Source: Bacteroidaceae bacterium (GTDB lineage: Bacteria; Bacteroidota; Bacteroidia; Bacteroidales; Muribaculaceae). Taken from it: a stretch of DNA of 64,000 bases. The notes below the pieces were generated by a model. The model saw only the letters and a list, made by a program, of their open reading frames with translations. It was not told the origin of the DNA and did no database searches. The stretch's first letter is position 1; each line of letters starts with the position of its first letter. Positions 41,647 to 51,230 of the stretch are shown here, one piece after another. The DNA is taken from positions 4,623-68,622 of the forward strand of contig JAETNO010000017.1 of assembly GCA_021768245.1 (NCBI GenBank). Direction: 5' to 3'. A program made the position numbers and the translations under genes.

Positions 41647-43911
41647 ATGAAAGAATATAATCTCACTCCCGAGCAAGAGGAACACTATATCGACGAGCAG
41701 TTTCGCGACCTTCTCGATGGCTATCTTTCAAGCAACCATCGGAAGAAGGTCGAAATAATCGAACGCGCCTACCGCTTCGCCAAGGAAGCCCACAAGGGGG
41801 TGCGCCGTCGCTCGGGCGAGCCTTATATTCTCCATCCTATAGCCGTGGCCAAGATTGCATCTCAGGAAATTGGCCTCGGCTCCACCTCGATATGCGCGGC
41901 CCTTCTTCATGATGTGGTCGAGGACACGGAATATACTGTCGAGGATATCGAGCAGCATTTCGGTCGCAAGATTGCGCGCATAGTTGAGGGTCTGACAAAG
42001 ATTTCGGGAGGTATTTTCGGTGACAAGGCTTCGGCACAGGCCGAAAATTTCCGCAAGCTCCTTCTTACTATGAGCGAGGATATCCGGGTAGTGCTCATAA
42101 AGATGGCCGACCGCCTTCACAACATGCGCACTCTCGGGTCCATGGCTCCCAACAAGCAGTATAAGATTGCGGGCGAGACCCTTTATATCTATGCTCCCCT
42201 CGCCCACAGGCTCGGTCTCTTCGCCATAAAGACCGAGCTTGAGGATCTGAGTTTCAAATATGAGCATCCCGGTGAGTATGAGCGCATATCAAAGCTCATA
42301 AGCCAAAGCGAGGCGGGGCGGGAGATGGTCTACAACGATTTCGCTTCACCTATCCTTAAGCGTCTTGATGCTATGGGGCTTCACTATGAAGCTAAGGCGC
42401 GCCTCAAATCCGTCTATTCCATCTGGCGTAAGATGGACACCAAGCATATCCCTTTCGAGGAGGTCTACGACCTCTATGCCATGCGCATCATATTCGATAC
42501 TCCCGAAGGAATTTCGGAAAAGGAGATGTGCTATAAGATTTATTCGGCGCTCACCGACCTCTATCGTCCTCATCCCGACCGCACCCGTGACTGGATTTCC
42601 AATCCCAAGGCCAACGGTTATCAGGCTCTTCATGTAACTCTTATGGGACCTGACGGCAATTGGATTGAGGTGCAGATTCGCAGCCGCCGTATGGATGAGG
42701 TGGCCGAGAAGGGTTTTGCCGCGCATTGGAAATATAAGATAGGGGAGCATGAAGAGGAGAGCGAACTTAATGTATGGCTTAAGACCATTAAGGATATTCT
42801 CGACGACCCCACTCCGACGGCCATAGATTTCCTTGACACTCTCAAGCTAAATCTTTTCGCGACAGAGATAGTGGTATTCACACCCAAAGGCGAGCTCCTT
42901 ACTCTTCCGGCCGGTGCTACTGTGCTCGACGTTGCTTTCACCCTCCACTCACAGCTCGGCATCCATTGCATCGCCGGCAAGGTGAACCATAAACTTGTTC
43001 CGCTTTCCCACCGCCTCAATTCCGGCGACCAGGTGGAGGTGCTCACCTCCCATTCACAGCGGCCTAAGCCTGAATGGATGAACTTCCTCGTCACGGCCAA
43101 GGCCAAGACACGCTTGCGTAAGGAATTGCGCCGTGTGCAGCAACCGGTAATCGATGAGGGCAAGAAGATTTTCGACGATTTTCTCGTGCAGAACGACATC
43201 ATACTCAACAACAGTGTGATGACAAAAATTCTCGGCACATACCATGTGGCCTCGCGCGATGAGCTTTTCTATAAACTCGGTAGCGGTGAGGTTTCAATCG
43301 ACGACTATCTGAATGTCAATACTTCCCGTGGTGCACGCTCCCTTGTCTCGCGCCTTTTCCGCCTCGGATTCGGCGGCGACAAGAAGGGTTCCAAGGCTAA
43401 AAAGATTTTTGAGTCGACCGCAGCCTCTACACCTTCCGATGTGAAACGCCCACGTATTAACACGAAAGAGACCTACGTGCTCCGGTTCAACGACAAGGAG
43501 AGGAACTTCTCTTTCGCGGACTGCTGTAGGCCAATCCCCGGCGATGAGGTGATGGGCTTTATAACCGATGAAGGGACTGTGGAGGTTCATTCCTTGACGT
43601 GTCCGCGCGCTCAGGTGCTCAAAGCCAGTTTCGGCCCGCGTATACTTGCCACCCGATGGGATGAAGTCTCCGGCTCCTTCCTCGCCAACGTGCGTATTGA
43701 AGGTATTGACCGTCATGGAATCCTTCAGGAATTGACGCGTATGATTTCGACAGCTCTTAACATCGATATCCGTAGGCTTAATATCGAAGCCGATAAGGAG
43801 GTGTTCACCTGCGACCTCGGAGTTCTGGTGTCTAATACCGATGCTGTTGCCGATCTTTGTAAGAAAGTTCTGAAAATCGAAGGCGTCAAGCAGGCTGACC
43901 GAGTGCGTTGA
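41647..43911 (+). CDS. RelA/SpoT family (p)ppGpp synthetase/hydrolase
   Basis: 754 residues. Domains in order: HD hydrolase (about 45-200, ALLHDVVEDTEY and KMADRLHNMRT), synthetase (about 240-360, YDLYAMRIIF, NGYQALHVTLMG, VEIQIRS-like WIEVQIRSRRMDE), TGS (about 400-465), a helical part, and a C-terminal ACT domain (about 670-745). Both HD and synthetase motifs look intact, so it is probably bifunctional. It controls the stringent response in the cytoplasm. It is followed by the terminator at 43968-44000. Confidence 0.95.
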   Translation: MKEYNLTPEQEEHYIDEQFRDLLDGYLSSNHRKKVEIIERAYRFAKEAHKGVRRRSGEPYILHPIAVAKIASQEIGLGSTSICAALLHDVVEDTEYTVEDIEQHFGRKIARIVEGLTKISGGIFGDKASAQAENFRKLLLTMSEDIRVVLIKMADRLHNMRTLGSMAPNKQYKIAGETLYIYAPLAHRLGLFAIKTELEDLSFKYEHPGEYERISKLISQSEAGREMVYNDFASPILKRLDAMGLHYEAKARLKSVYSIWRKMDTKHIPFEEVYDLYAMRIIFDTPEGISEKEMCYKIYSALTDLYRPHPDRTRDWISNPKANGYQALHVTLMGPDGNWIEVQIRSRRMDEVAEKGFAAHWKYKIGEHEEESELNVWLKTIKDILDDPTPTAIDFLDTLKLNLFATEIVVFTPKGELLTLPAGATVLDVAFTLHSQLGIHCIAGKVNHKLVPLSHRLNSGDQVEVLTSHSQRPKPEWMNFLVTAKAKTRLRKELRRVQQPVIDEGKKIFDDFLVQNDIILNNSVMTKILGTYHVASRDELFYKLGSGEVSIDDYLNVNTSRGARSLVSRLFRLGFGGDKKGSKAKKIFESTAASTPSDVKRPRINTKETYVLRFNDKERNFSFADCCRPIPGDEVMGFITDEGTVEVHSLTCPRAQVLKASFGPRILATRWDEVSGSFLANVRIEGIDRHGILQELTRMISTALNIDIRRLNIEADKEVFTCDLGVLVSNTDAVADLCKKVLKIEGVKQADRVR

Positions 43912-43967
43912 TTTTGTCACCGCGCTCTCAGCTATCTCTATTGGTGATTTTATGTTAAAAGTGCTGG

Positions 43968-44000
43968 TTTAAGGGGATTTGAGTTGCGGATTCCCTTAAA
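43968..44000 (+). terminator. Terminator after relA/spoT
   Basis: TTTAAGGGGAT (43968-43978) pairs with ATTCCCTTAAA (43990-44000) with one G-T pair, and A/T-rich sequence follows. The right part overlaps the promoter of the next gene. Confidence 0.55.
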
Positions 44001-44014
44001 ATTTCGTATCTTTG
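43984..44014 (+). promoter_or_regulatory. Promoter of the 820-residue lipoprotein gene
   Basis: TTG at 43984-43986, a 20-base spacer and TATCTTTG at 44007-44014 fit the Bacteroidota consensus. The -33 box lies within the loop of the preceding terminator. The leader is about 100 nt. Confidence 0.65.
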
Positions 44015-44117
44015 TAGCGATTTGTGTTAGGTGATTTGAACTGTCGCCTTTTATCAGATACCTTGAATTTATAGAAATAATACTAACCCTTTCATATTTT
44101 AATTCATCAGCTTACGT

Positions 44118-46580
44118 ATGAAAACCAGCAAATTTAATTTTCATTCGCTGAATCTTCGCCGATATATCGGTCTTGGCGCAGCCGCCTTTGCGCTTGCTGT
44201 CCTCCCCGCTTGTAGCGACGACGAGCCTGCAAATGGTGGCGAAGGCACTCCCGATGTCCCCGGGCAGATTCAGGGCGAAGCAGTAAACATTGTTGACAAT
44301 CCTGACATTCTCTCTACTCGCGTACGCAATTTCGATTTGTCCAACGGCCTTTCGCGTGCCGGTGGTGCAGAGGCTTTCAAAATGCCTGCCGCTCCCGTGG
44401 AAGCCGATTATGCGGATGCCGTAGAATCTGACGGCAATAATCTTCAGAATAATACAAAATATATTATCAAGGATAGCGACAAGGAGCTTTGGCTCGGTAT
44501 GAACGGCGGTGTTATTGTCTATATCGCCGGTGCGAATGTGAAGCTTAATACAAGATATTCGAATGGAGATAACACTATTATAGTTCTTCCGACGGCAAGT
44601 GTCACTCTTGGCGGTTGGAAAGGTGGCAATCTCTATGTTTATGGAGCTGTGTCGGTTGCCGGTAATATTTCCATGAATTCCGGCTCTATCAACCTCGCCG
44701 GAGGCGTTGACGCTCCCGATTATGAACTGTATATCGGCAATAATTCGAAGTTCAATGCCGAAGGTGACCTTACGTTCAAAAAAGTGCAGGTGCAGGACGG
44801 TCAGCTTGCTGCAGAATCTGTTATCGCAGAGAAAATCGTTATGCAGAATAACGTGAAGGTTAACATTGTCGGTTCTATTGAGGCTACCGGTGAAGATGTT
44901 AGCGAATGGGATGCTGCTTTCCAGGTAAATGCTCAGGGCGAGCTTTATGCGCGTTGCGTTGTGGTTCCCAACGGAACTCTTAAAGTTGCCAACTGCGGTA
45001 AATTCTTTGTTGATAAGTTCATTGGCGCGAAAAACATGAATGTCGATGCATCAGGCGCTAAAATCAATATGGGTGCCAAGGCGGTCGTCGATATTGCCAA
45101 CCGTCTCTTCATGCCTAATCACAACACCGGCTTTTATTTCAGTGCCTCCGCTGCCGACATGGGCCTCATCAAGGCCGCTGTCTTTGCCGGACAGGACCAG
45201 CCTAACAATGGTAAGGAAGGTACTCCCCGCGAAATCGAATGTGGCGGTCTCTTCAGTGGAAACGTCTATCTTGACTTCGTGAAGACTGTAAGCAAGGATG
45301 ATGCTAACCGCGAATGTGGAATGATGAACCGTCAGTCCGGCGTATGGACCAAGGATGATCCCGAAGCAAAATATCCCTATATCCCCACCGATAATGAAGG
45401 TTGCCACGGTCAGTACGGTACTCCTGTTGATCCCGTGCAGCCTGAAGATTTTGATGTAGTCGGAACTACTGACATCCACAAACATCCGATTTCGGCAACA
45501 TGCATTGATGTTTATGGCAATCAGGCTTTCCTTTCATGGCATAAGCGTGGCATTGGCTCCACAAATCTCCCTGCTGGTTCGAATACAAACCATCCTCATG
45601 ATGGTATATCCTACTGGGGCTGTATCGAGGTGCTTACTGTTCAGGCCGACACCCTCGCCATTACTTCCTATATGGAAACCAAACCTGAGACAGACGGTGG
45701 CGCATATGACTTCAACCATGTTATCTATGACCCACAGAACAATGCTCTCCTTACCACTGGCGATCATGACAAGAAAGGTGGCGTGATTGGTAAGATTCAG
45801 CTCGGCCCTGACCATAATTTCGGTAAATACACCAACGAGACCTCAATCATGCAGGTTCGCCACCTCCTCAAGGGCGAAGGTGTGTCAGGTAACAGTGTCG
45901 TAATCCGTCCTTCTGACCGCACTCTTCTCATCACCGCTGCCGGTGGATATCAGACTATGGACTACAGTACCAACAAGCTTTTTGATAGCAACAAAAAGGA
46001 AGTTGGTCCATTCGTTAAGACCGCCGGCTCCGCCAAGCATGTCGCTATCAACAATGATTATGCCGCTACAATCGAATTCACCCAGCGTCCCGGTGATCTT
46101 GGAGTTGAGTATGATGAAGACGACAATACTACTGTCCTTCCTGCGAAGATTACCGTATGGCCTATCGCTGGCTTCATGACTGATGCTGTAAAGGAAATCG
46201 AGGTTCCGGCTTTCGGCCCGGTTTATGGCAAGAACGTGATAGCAATCGATACCGACAATGTGATTTACTCCTGCCAGGGTCACAACGGCGTTGCAGCTTA
46301 TGATATCAATGGTAACGAACTCCGTCGTTGGGATATTCCTAAGATGTATAAGGGTGCTGCCGCCAATGGTCTTTGCATTAAGGACGGCAATCTCTATATC
46401 GCAGCAGGTGCAGCCGGTGTATGGGTTGTTGACAAGAATGACTTTACTAATGTTAAGGCTAAGTACACCAAGCAGGGCAACGCTTCTGCAAACTATGTCA
46501 AGGTTGCCGACAACGGCTATGTATTCGTAGCTTACGGTCGTTCCGGCGCTAAGCTCCTCAAACCGAGGAAAGCCCTCTGA
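44118..46580 (+). CDS. Large lipoprotein with beta-solenoid and beta-propeller-like halves, function unknown
   Basis: 820 residues. The signal peptide is long (about 1-31) with a lipobox ending at Cys32 (LPAC), followed by SDDEPANGG, an acidic start that fits surface export in Bacteroidota. Residues about 105-340 are made of short valine/asparagine-rich strands (KELWLGMNGGVIVYIAG, NIVGSIEATGE) that suggest a right-handed beta-helix. Residues about 445-820 hold repeated strands of propeller type (CIDVYGNQAFLSWHKRG, VAINNDYAATIEF, LCIKDGNLYIAAGAAGVWVVD), like LVIVD-repeat proteins. No catalytic motif was seen. It stands alone between its own promoter and terminator. The codon choice (many GGT, GCT, CGT, CTT) hints at high expression. 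I do not recognise a described family for the whole protein. Confidence 0.75.
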   Translation: MKTSKFNFHSLNLRRYIGLGAAAFALAVLPACSDDEPANGGEGTPDVPGQIQGEAVNIVDNPDILSTRVRNFDLSNGLSRAGGAEAFKMPAAPVEADYADAVESDGNNLQNNTKYIIKDSDKELWLGMNGGVIVYIAGANVKLNTRYSNGDNTIIVLPTASVTLGGWKGGNLYVYGAVSVAGNISMNSGSINLAGGVDAPDYELYIGNNSKFNAEGDLTFKKVQVQDGQLAAESVIAEKIVMQNNVKVNIVGSIEATGEDVSEWDAAFQVNAQGELYARCVVVPNGTLKVANCGKFFVDKFIGAKNMNVDASGAKINMGAKAVVDIANRLFMPNHNTGFYFSASAADMGLIKAAVFAGQDQPNNGKEGTPREIECGGLFSGNVYLDFVKTVSKDDANRECGMMNRQSGVWTKDDPEAKYPYIPTDNEGCHGQYGTPVDPVQPEDFDVVGTTDIHKHPISATCIDVYGNQAFLSWHKRGIGSTNLPAGSNTNHPHDGISYWGCIEVLTVQADTLAITSYMETKPETDGGAYDFNHVIYDPQNNALLTTGDHDKKGGVIGKIQLGPDHNFGKYTNETSIMQVRHLLKGEGVSGNSVVIRPSDRTLLITAAGGYQTMDYSTNKLFDSNKKEVGPFVKTAGSAKHVAINNDYAATIEFTQRPGDLGVEYDEDDNTTVLPAKITVWPIAGFMTDAVKEIEVPAFGPVYGKNVIAIDTDNVIYSCQGHNGVAAYDINGNELRRWDIPKMYKGAAANGLCIKDGNLYIAAGAAGVWVVDKNDFTNVKAKYTKQGNASANYVKVADNGYVFVAYGRSGAKLLKPRKAL

Positions 46581-46609
46581 TTCGGAAGCGATTTCTATAG
46601 ATAATAATT

Positions 46610-46642
46610 ATTCGGGATATGCCTCTGTGGCGTATCCCGAAT
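46610..46642 (+). terminator. Intrinsic terminator of the lipoprotein gene
   Basis: ATTCGGGATATGCC (46610-46623) pairs with GGCGTATCCCGAAT (46629-46642) with one G-T pair and a TCTGT loop, followed by TTTATATTTTT. Confidence 0.85.
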
Positions 46643-46688
46643 TTTATATTTTTAGACAGCTACTGCTGATTATCTGCTGAAAAAGTCG

Positions 46689-46696
46689 TAACTTTG
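46689..46696 (+). promoter_or_regulatory. -7 box (TAACTTTG) of carAB
   Basis: TAACTTTG lies 50 bp upstream of the carA ATG. The -33 region lacks a clear TTTG. No pyrimidine-responsive leader was recognised in the short gap. Confidence 0.45.
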
Positions 46697-46746
46697 CACA
46701 CGGGTATCAGTGCACCCCGACGAAACTTCAAAATCCAATCCAGCTC

Positions 46747-47817
46747 ATGCGACAGTTTAAGCGCGCCGTCCTTATCCTCGAAGACGGCACCACTTTTGAA
46801 GGGAAATCTTTTGGCTATGAGGCCTCAACGGCCGGAGAGGTTGTGTTCAACACCGCAATGACCGGCTATCCCGAAAGTCTTACAGACCCATCTTATGAAG
46901 GGCAGATTTTAGTCACCACATATCCTATTCTCGGTAATTATGGAGTCCCGCCACGTCGTGAGAAAAACGATGTCAGCGAATATTACGAAAGTGACCGCAT
47001 CCATTGCCGTGCTATCGTGGCTCAGGACTATTCCTATGACCATTCCCACTGGCAGGCTGACCGCTCGCTCTCCCAATGGCTTAATGAAGAGAAAATCCCC
47101 GGTATATATGGCATCGACACCCGTCAGCTTACCAAGCATCTCCGCGAACACGGTTCAATGCTCGGTAAGATTGTGATTGACGGCTGTGGCGATGTCGATT
47201 TTTATGACCCAAACAAGGAAAATCTTGTCGGAAAGGTAAGCTGCAAGGAAGTCGAGATTCATGGCGATGGCGACAAGACCGTGGTGCTCGTGGACTGCGG
47301 TGTGAAACATAATATAATCCGCTGTCTGACCCGCCGGGGTGTGAAAGTCGTGCTCGTGCCCTGGAACTATGATTTCACCTCTATCCCCTACGACGGTCTT
47401 TTCATATCCAATGGCCCGGGCAATCCCGACATGGCAGAAGAGACTGTGGTCAATATCCGTAAGGCTATGGAAATCGGCAAGCCTATCTGTGGAATCTGCA
47501 TGGGCAATCAGCTCCTCTCGAAAGCTGCGGGTGCCAAGACCTATAAGCTGAAATACGGTCACCGCAGCCACAATCAGCCCGTGCGTCGCGTCGGTACCGA
47601 CACTTGCTTCATCACTTCGCAGAATCACGGCTTCGCTGTCGATAATTCAACCCTTCCGGAGGATTGGGAACCCCTCTTCATAAATATGAACGACGGCACT
47701 AATGAAGGCATACGTCATAAGACCAAGCCGTTCTTCTCCGCCCAGTTCCATCCTGAAGCAAGTTCCGGACCGAAGGATACGGAGTTCCTTTTCGAAGAAT
47801 TTATCAATCTCCTGTAG
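46747..47817 (+). CDS. carA: Carbamoyl-phosphate synthase small (glutaminase) subunit
   Basis: 356 residues. It releases ammonia from glutamine and passes it to CarB. The N-terminal domain (AVLILEDGTTFEGKSFGYEAS, FNTAMTGYPESLTDPSYEGQI) is followed by a class I amidotransferase domain with Cys251 in ICGICMGNQLL and the His/Glu end FHPEASSGPKD. It lies 26 bp before carB. The product feeds pyrimidine and arginine synthesis. Confidence 0.97.
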   Translation: MRQFKRAVLILEDGTTFEGKSFGYEASTAGEVVFNTAMTGYPESLTDPSYEGQILVTTYPILGNYGVPPRREKNDVSEYYESDRIHCRAIVAQDYSYDHSHWQADRSLSQWLNEEKIPGIYGIDTRQLTKHLREHGSMLGKIVIDGCGDVDFYDPNKENLVGKVSCKEVEIHGDGDKTVVLVDCGVKHNIIRCLTRRGVKVVLVPWNYDFTSIPYDGLFISNGPGNPDMAEETVVNIRKAMEIGKPICGICMGNQLLSKAAGAKTYKLKYGHRSHNQPVRRVGTDTCFITSQNHGFAVDNSTLPEDWEPLFINMNDGTNEGIRHKTKPFFSAQFHPEASSGPKDTEFLFEEFINLL

Positions 47818-47843
47818 AAAATTCCCTCATCTCATAATTCATC

Positions 47844-50800
47844 ATGCGTAACGAGAAAATCAAGAAAGTATTGCTGCTTGGTAGCGGCGCGTTGAAAATC
47901 GGTGAGGCAGGCGAGTTTGACTATTCCGGCTCGCAGGCTCTCAAAGCTATGAAGGAGGAGGGAATCACTACCGTCCTCATAAATCCCAACATTGCCACCG
48001 TCCAGACGTCGGAAGGCTTTGCCGATAAGATTTATTTCCTCCCGGTGACCCCTTATTTTGTCACCAAGGTCATAGAGAAGGAGCGCCCCGATGGCATACT
48101 TCTCGCTTTCGGTGGTCAGACGGCCCTCAACTGTGGTGTTGAACTTCATCGTTCAGGCGCCTTGGAGAAATATGGTGTCGAGGTGCTTGGCACTCCCGTG
48201 CAGGCAATCATGGACACTGAGGACCGTGAGCTTTTCGTCAGGAAACTCGATGAGATTGACGTCAAGACAATCAAGAGTGAGGCCGTCAATTCGGTCGGCG
48301 ACGCCAAGCGTGCCGCTGACGCTCTCGGCTATCCTGTAATCGTGCGTGCCGCCTATGCTCTCGGTGGACTCGGCAGCGGTTTCTGCGACAACGAGGAGGA
48401 ACTCGTGGCCCTCGTTGAGAAAGCCCTTGCTTTCTCACCCCAGGTGCTTGTTGAGAAATCGCTCAAAGGATGGAAGGAAGTGGAATATGAGGTTGTGCGT
48501 GACCGTTACGACAACTGTATCACTGTCTGCAATATGGAGAACTTCGACCCGCTTGGCATCCATACCGGTGAGTCGATTGTGGTCGCTCCCTCCCAGACTC
48601 TTTCAAATGAAGACTATCATTGGCTGCGAAAGCTTGCCATAAAGATTATACGCCACATCGGCATTGTGGGCGAATGTAATGTGCAGTATGCCTTCGACCC
48701 TACATCGATGGACTATCGTGTGATTGAGGTCAATGCCCGTCTTAGCCGCTCGTCGGCTCTCGCTTCGAAGGCTACTGGCTATCCACTTGCCTTCGTGGCT
48801 GCCAAACTTGGACTCGGTTACGGTCTCTTTGACCTGAAGAACTCGGTGACCAAGGAGACTTCGGCTTTCTTCGAGCCGGCCCTTGACTATATCGTCTGCA
48901 AGATTCCCCGTTGGGACCTCGGTAAATTCCATGGCGTGCGTCGCGAGATCGGCTCCTCTATGAAGTCGGTAGGCGAGGTGATGGCTATCGGACGCACCTT
49001 TGAAGAGGTGATTCAGAAAGGTCTCCGCATGATAGGACAGGGGATGCACGGTTATGTTGGAAATAAGGAGATAAAAGTCGACGATATCGACCATGCTCTC
49101 CGCGAGCCGACTGACAAGCGAATCTTTGTCATTTCGAAGGCCATGCGTGCCGGCTATTCTGTCGACCGCATCCATGAGCTTACCAAAATCGACAAGTGGT
49201 TCCTCTATAAGCTCCAGAACATAATGAACACTGCCAAGGAGCTTCAGGACTACACTCAGCTCGAAGCTGTTCCCGCCGAACTTTTGCGTCAGGCCAAGGA
49301 GCAGGGCTTCAGCGACTTCCAGGTGGCCCGTGAGGTGCTTAAGGATTCAATGACCGATGCTGAGAAGTCTCTTCTCCGTGTCCGCGAAATCCGCAAGGAA
49401 CTCGGTATAGTCCCGGTAGTGAAGCAGATTGACACCCTTGCCGCTGAGTATCCCGCACAGACCAATTATCTTTATCTGACCTACAATGGTCGTGAGAATG
49501 ACGTAAAATACCTTCATGACCATCGGTCGATTGTGGTGCTGGGTTCCGGTGCCTACCGTATCGGTTCGTCGGTCGAGTTTGACTGGTGTTCGGTCAATGC
49601 GCTCCTGACAGTCAAGAAGCAGGGCTGGCGCTCGGTGATGATTAACTATAATCCTGAGACCGTCTCCACTGACTATGATATGTGTGACCGTCTCTATTTT
49701 GACGAGCTCACATTCGAGCGCGTGATGGACATCCTTGACCTCGAACAGCCCCACGGTACTATCCTTTCTGTGGGCGGTCAGATTCCCAATAACCTTGCGA
49801 CACGTCTCGACGCTCAGAATATAAACATTCTTGGCACCACTGCGCGCAGCATCGACAATGCCGAGGACCGCAACAAGTTCTCTGCCATGCTCGACCGTCT
49901 CGGCATTGACCAGCCGCGTTGGCGTGAGCTTACCAATTTCGATGATATCAATAAATTCATCGATGAGGTCGGTTTCCCGGTGCTCGTGCGTCCGAGCTAT
50001 GTGCTTTCCGGTGCGGCGATGAACGTATGCCACAATCAGGAGCAGCTCACCCGTTTCCTGCGCCTTGCAGCCAACGTTTCGAAGCAGCATCCGGTTGTCG
50101 TTTCGCAGTTCATATCTTCTGCCAAGGAGATTGAGATGGACGCCGTGGCCCAGAATGGCGAGATTGTGGCCTATGCGATTTCCGAACATATCGAATATGC
50201 CGGAGTCCATTCAGGCGACGCCACCATTCAGTTCCCGCCTCAGAAGCTTTATGTGGAGACCATGCGTCGCATACGCAAGATTTCCCGTCAGATTGCCAAG
50301 GCTCTCGAGATTTCAGGCCCATTCAACATCCAGTTCCTTGCGAAGAACAATGATATCAAGGTGATTGAATGTAATCTCCGTGCGTCGCGAAGCTTCCCCT
50401 TCGTTTCAAAGGTGCTGAAGATTAATTTCATTGACCTCGCTACCCGTGTGATGCTCGGTTTGCCTGTCGAGAAGCCCCACAAAAATGCCTTCGACCTTGA
50501 CTATGTCGGCATAAAGGCTTCGCAGTTCAGCTTCTCACGTCTACAGGGCGCCGACCCCGTGCTCGGTGTCGATATGGCCTCTACCGGTGAGGTGGGATGT
50601 ATAGGCAATGATTCGTCCGAGGCTCTCATCAAGGCTATGATTTCAGTAGGTAACCGCATCCCGAAAAAGGCTGTGCTGATGTCGACCGGTACTGCCAAGC
50701 AGAAAGCCGACCTTCTTGATGCCGCCCACGAACTCGCAAACCGTGGCTATACCATCTACGCAACCGGTGGAACGCACGCCTACCTCAACGACAACGGTAT

Positions 50801-51068
50801 TCCCGCAATCCGTGTCTATTGGCCCTCGCAGCCCGACATGCAGCCTCAGGCTATCGAGCTTCTTCATGAACATATGGTGGATATGGTGGTCAACATTCCT
50901 AAGAATTTCTCTACCACTGAGCTCACCAACGGTTATAAGATTCGCCGTGCTGCCATTGACCTGAATGTCCCCTTGCTGACCAATGCGCGTCTTGCTTCGG
51001 CCTATATCGATGCCTTCACTACCCATCCTCTTGACTCTATTGAAATCAAGAGCTGGGATGAATATTGA
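47844..51068 (+). CDS. carB: Carbamoyl-phosphate synthase large subunit
   Basis: 1074 residues with two homologous ATP-grasp halves (about 1-400 and 550-935), an oligomerisation part between them, and a C-terminal MGS-like allosteric domain (about 935-1074, YTIYATGGTHAYLNDNGI). KKVLLLGSGALKIGEAGEFDYSG and the repeated VEFDWCSVNA segment mark the two nucleotide sites. It makes carbamoyl phosphate from bicarbonate, ammonia and two ATP. Full length for the family. Confidence 0.97.
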   Translation: MRNEKIKKVLLLGSGALKIGEAGEFDYSGSQALKAMKEEGITTVLINPNIATVQTSEGFADKIYFLPVTPYFVTKVIEKERPDGILLAFGGQTALNCGVELHRSGALEKYGVEVLGTPVQAIMDTEDRELFVRKLDEIDVKTIKSEAVNSVGDAKRAADALGYPVIVRAAYALGGLGSGFCDNEEELVALVEKALAFSPQVLVEKSLKGWKEVEYEVVRDRYDNCITVCNMENFDPLGIHTGESIVVAPSQTLSNEDYHWLRKLAIKIIRHIGIVGECNVQYAFDPTSMDYRVIEVNARLSRSSALASKATGYPLAFVAAKLGLGYGLFDLKNSVTKETSAFFEPALDYIVCKIPRWDLGKFHGVRREIGSSMKSVGEVMAIGRTFEEVIQKGLRMIGQGMHGYVGNKEIKVDDIDHALREPTDKRIFVISKAMRAGYSVDRIHELTKIDKWFLYKLQNIMNTAKELQDYTQLEAVPAELLRQAKEQGFSDFQVAREVLKDSMTDAEKSLLRVREIRKELGIVPVVKQIDTLAAEYPAQTNYLYLTYNGRENDVKYLHDHRSIVVLGSGAYRIGSSVEFDWCSVNALLTVKKQGWRSVMINYNPETVSTDYDMCDRLYFDELTFERVMDILDLEQPHGTILSVGGQIPNNLATRLDAQNINILGTTARSIDNAEDRNKFSAMLDRLGIDQPRWRELTNFDDINKFIDEVGFPVLVRPSYVLSGAAMNVCHNQEQLTRFLRLAANVSKQHPVVVSQFISSAKEIEMDAVAQNGEIVAYAISEHIEYAGVHSGDATIQFPPQKLYVETMRRIRKISRQIAKALEISGPFNIQFLAKNNDIKVIECNLRASRSFPFVSKVLKINFIDLATRVMLGLPVEKPHKNAFDLDYVGIKASQFSFSRLQGADPVLGVDMASTGEVGCIGNDSSEALIKAMISVGNRIPKKAVLMSTGTAKQKADLLDAAHELANRGYTIYATGGTHAYLNDNGIPAIRVYWPSQPDMQPQAIELLHEHMVDMVVNIPKNFSTTELTNGYKIRRAAIDLNVPLLTNARLASAYIDAFTTHPLDSIEIKSWDEY

Positions 51069-51115
51069 TGATATTAATTTGTAAGCTTTTAAAGCAAAAT
51101 TTAAACATTGATATA

Positions 51116-51146
51116 TTGCAAACCCTCTGGAGATTTTGTAAATTTG
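51116..51146 (+). promoter_or_regulatory. Promoter of eno
   Basis: TTG at 51116-51118, 20 bases, TAAATTTG at 51139-51146. It leaves an approximately 80-nt leader before the enolase ATG. Confidence 0.65.
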
Positions 51147-51230
51147 CCACACGATTCACGTAATCATCAATTCGGATTCTCCTTAGGTACAGAATATACA
51201 GTAAACTCAACTATAATTATACTATAGACT

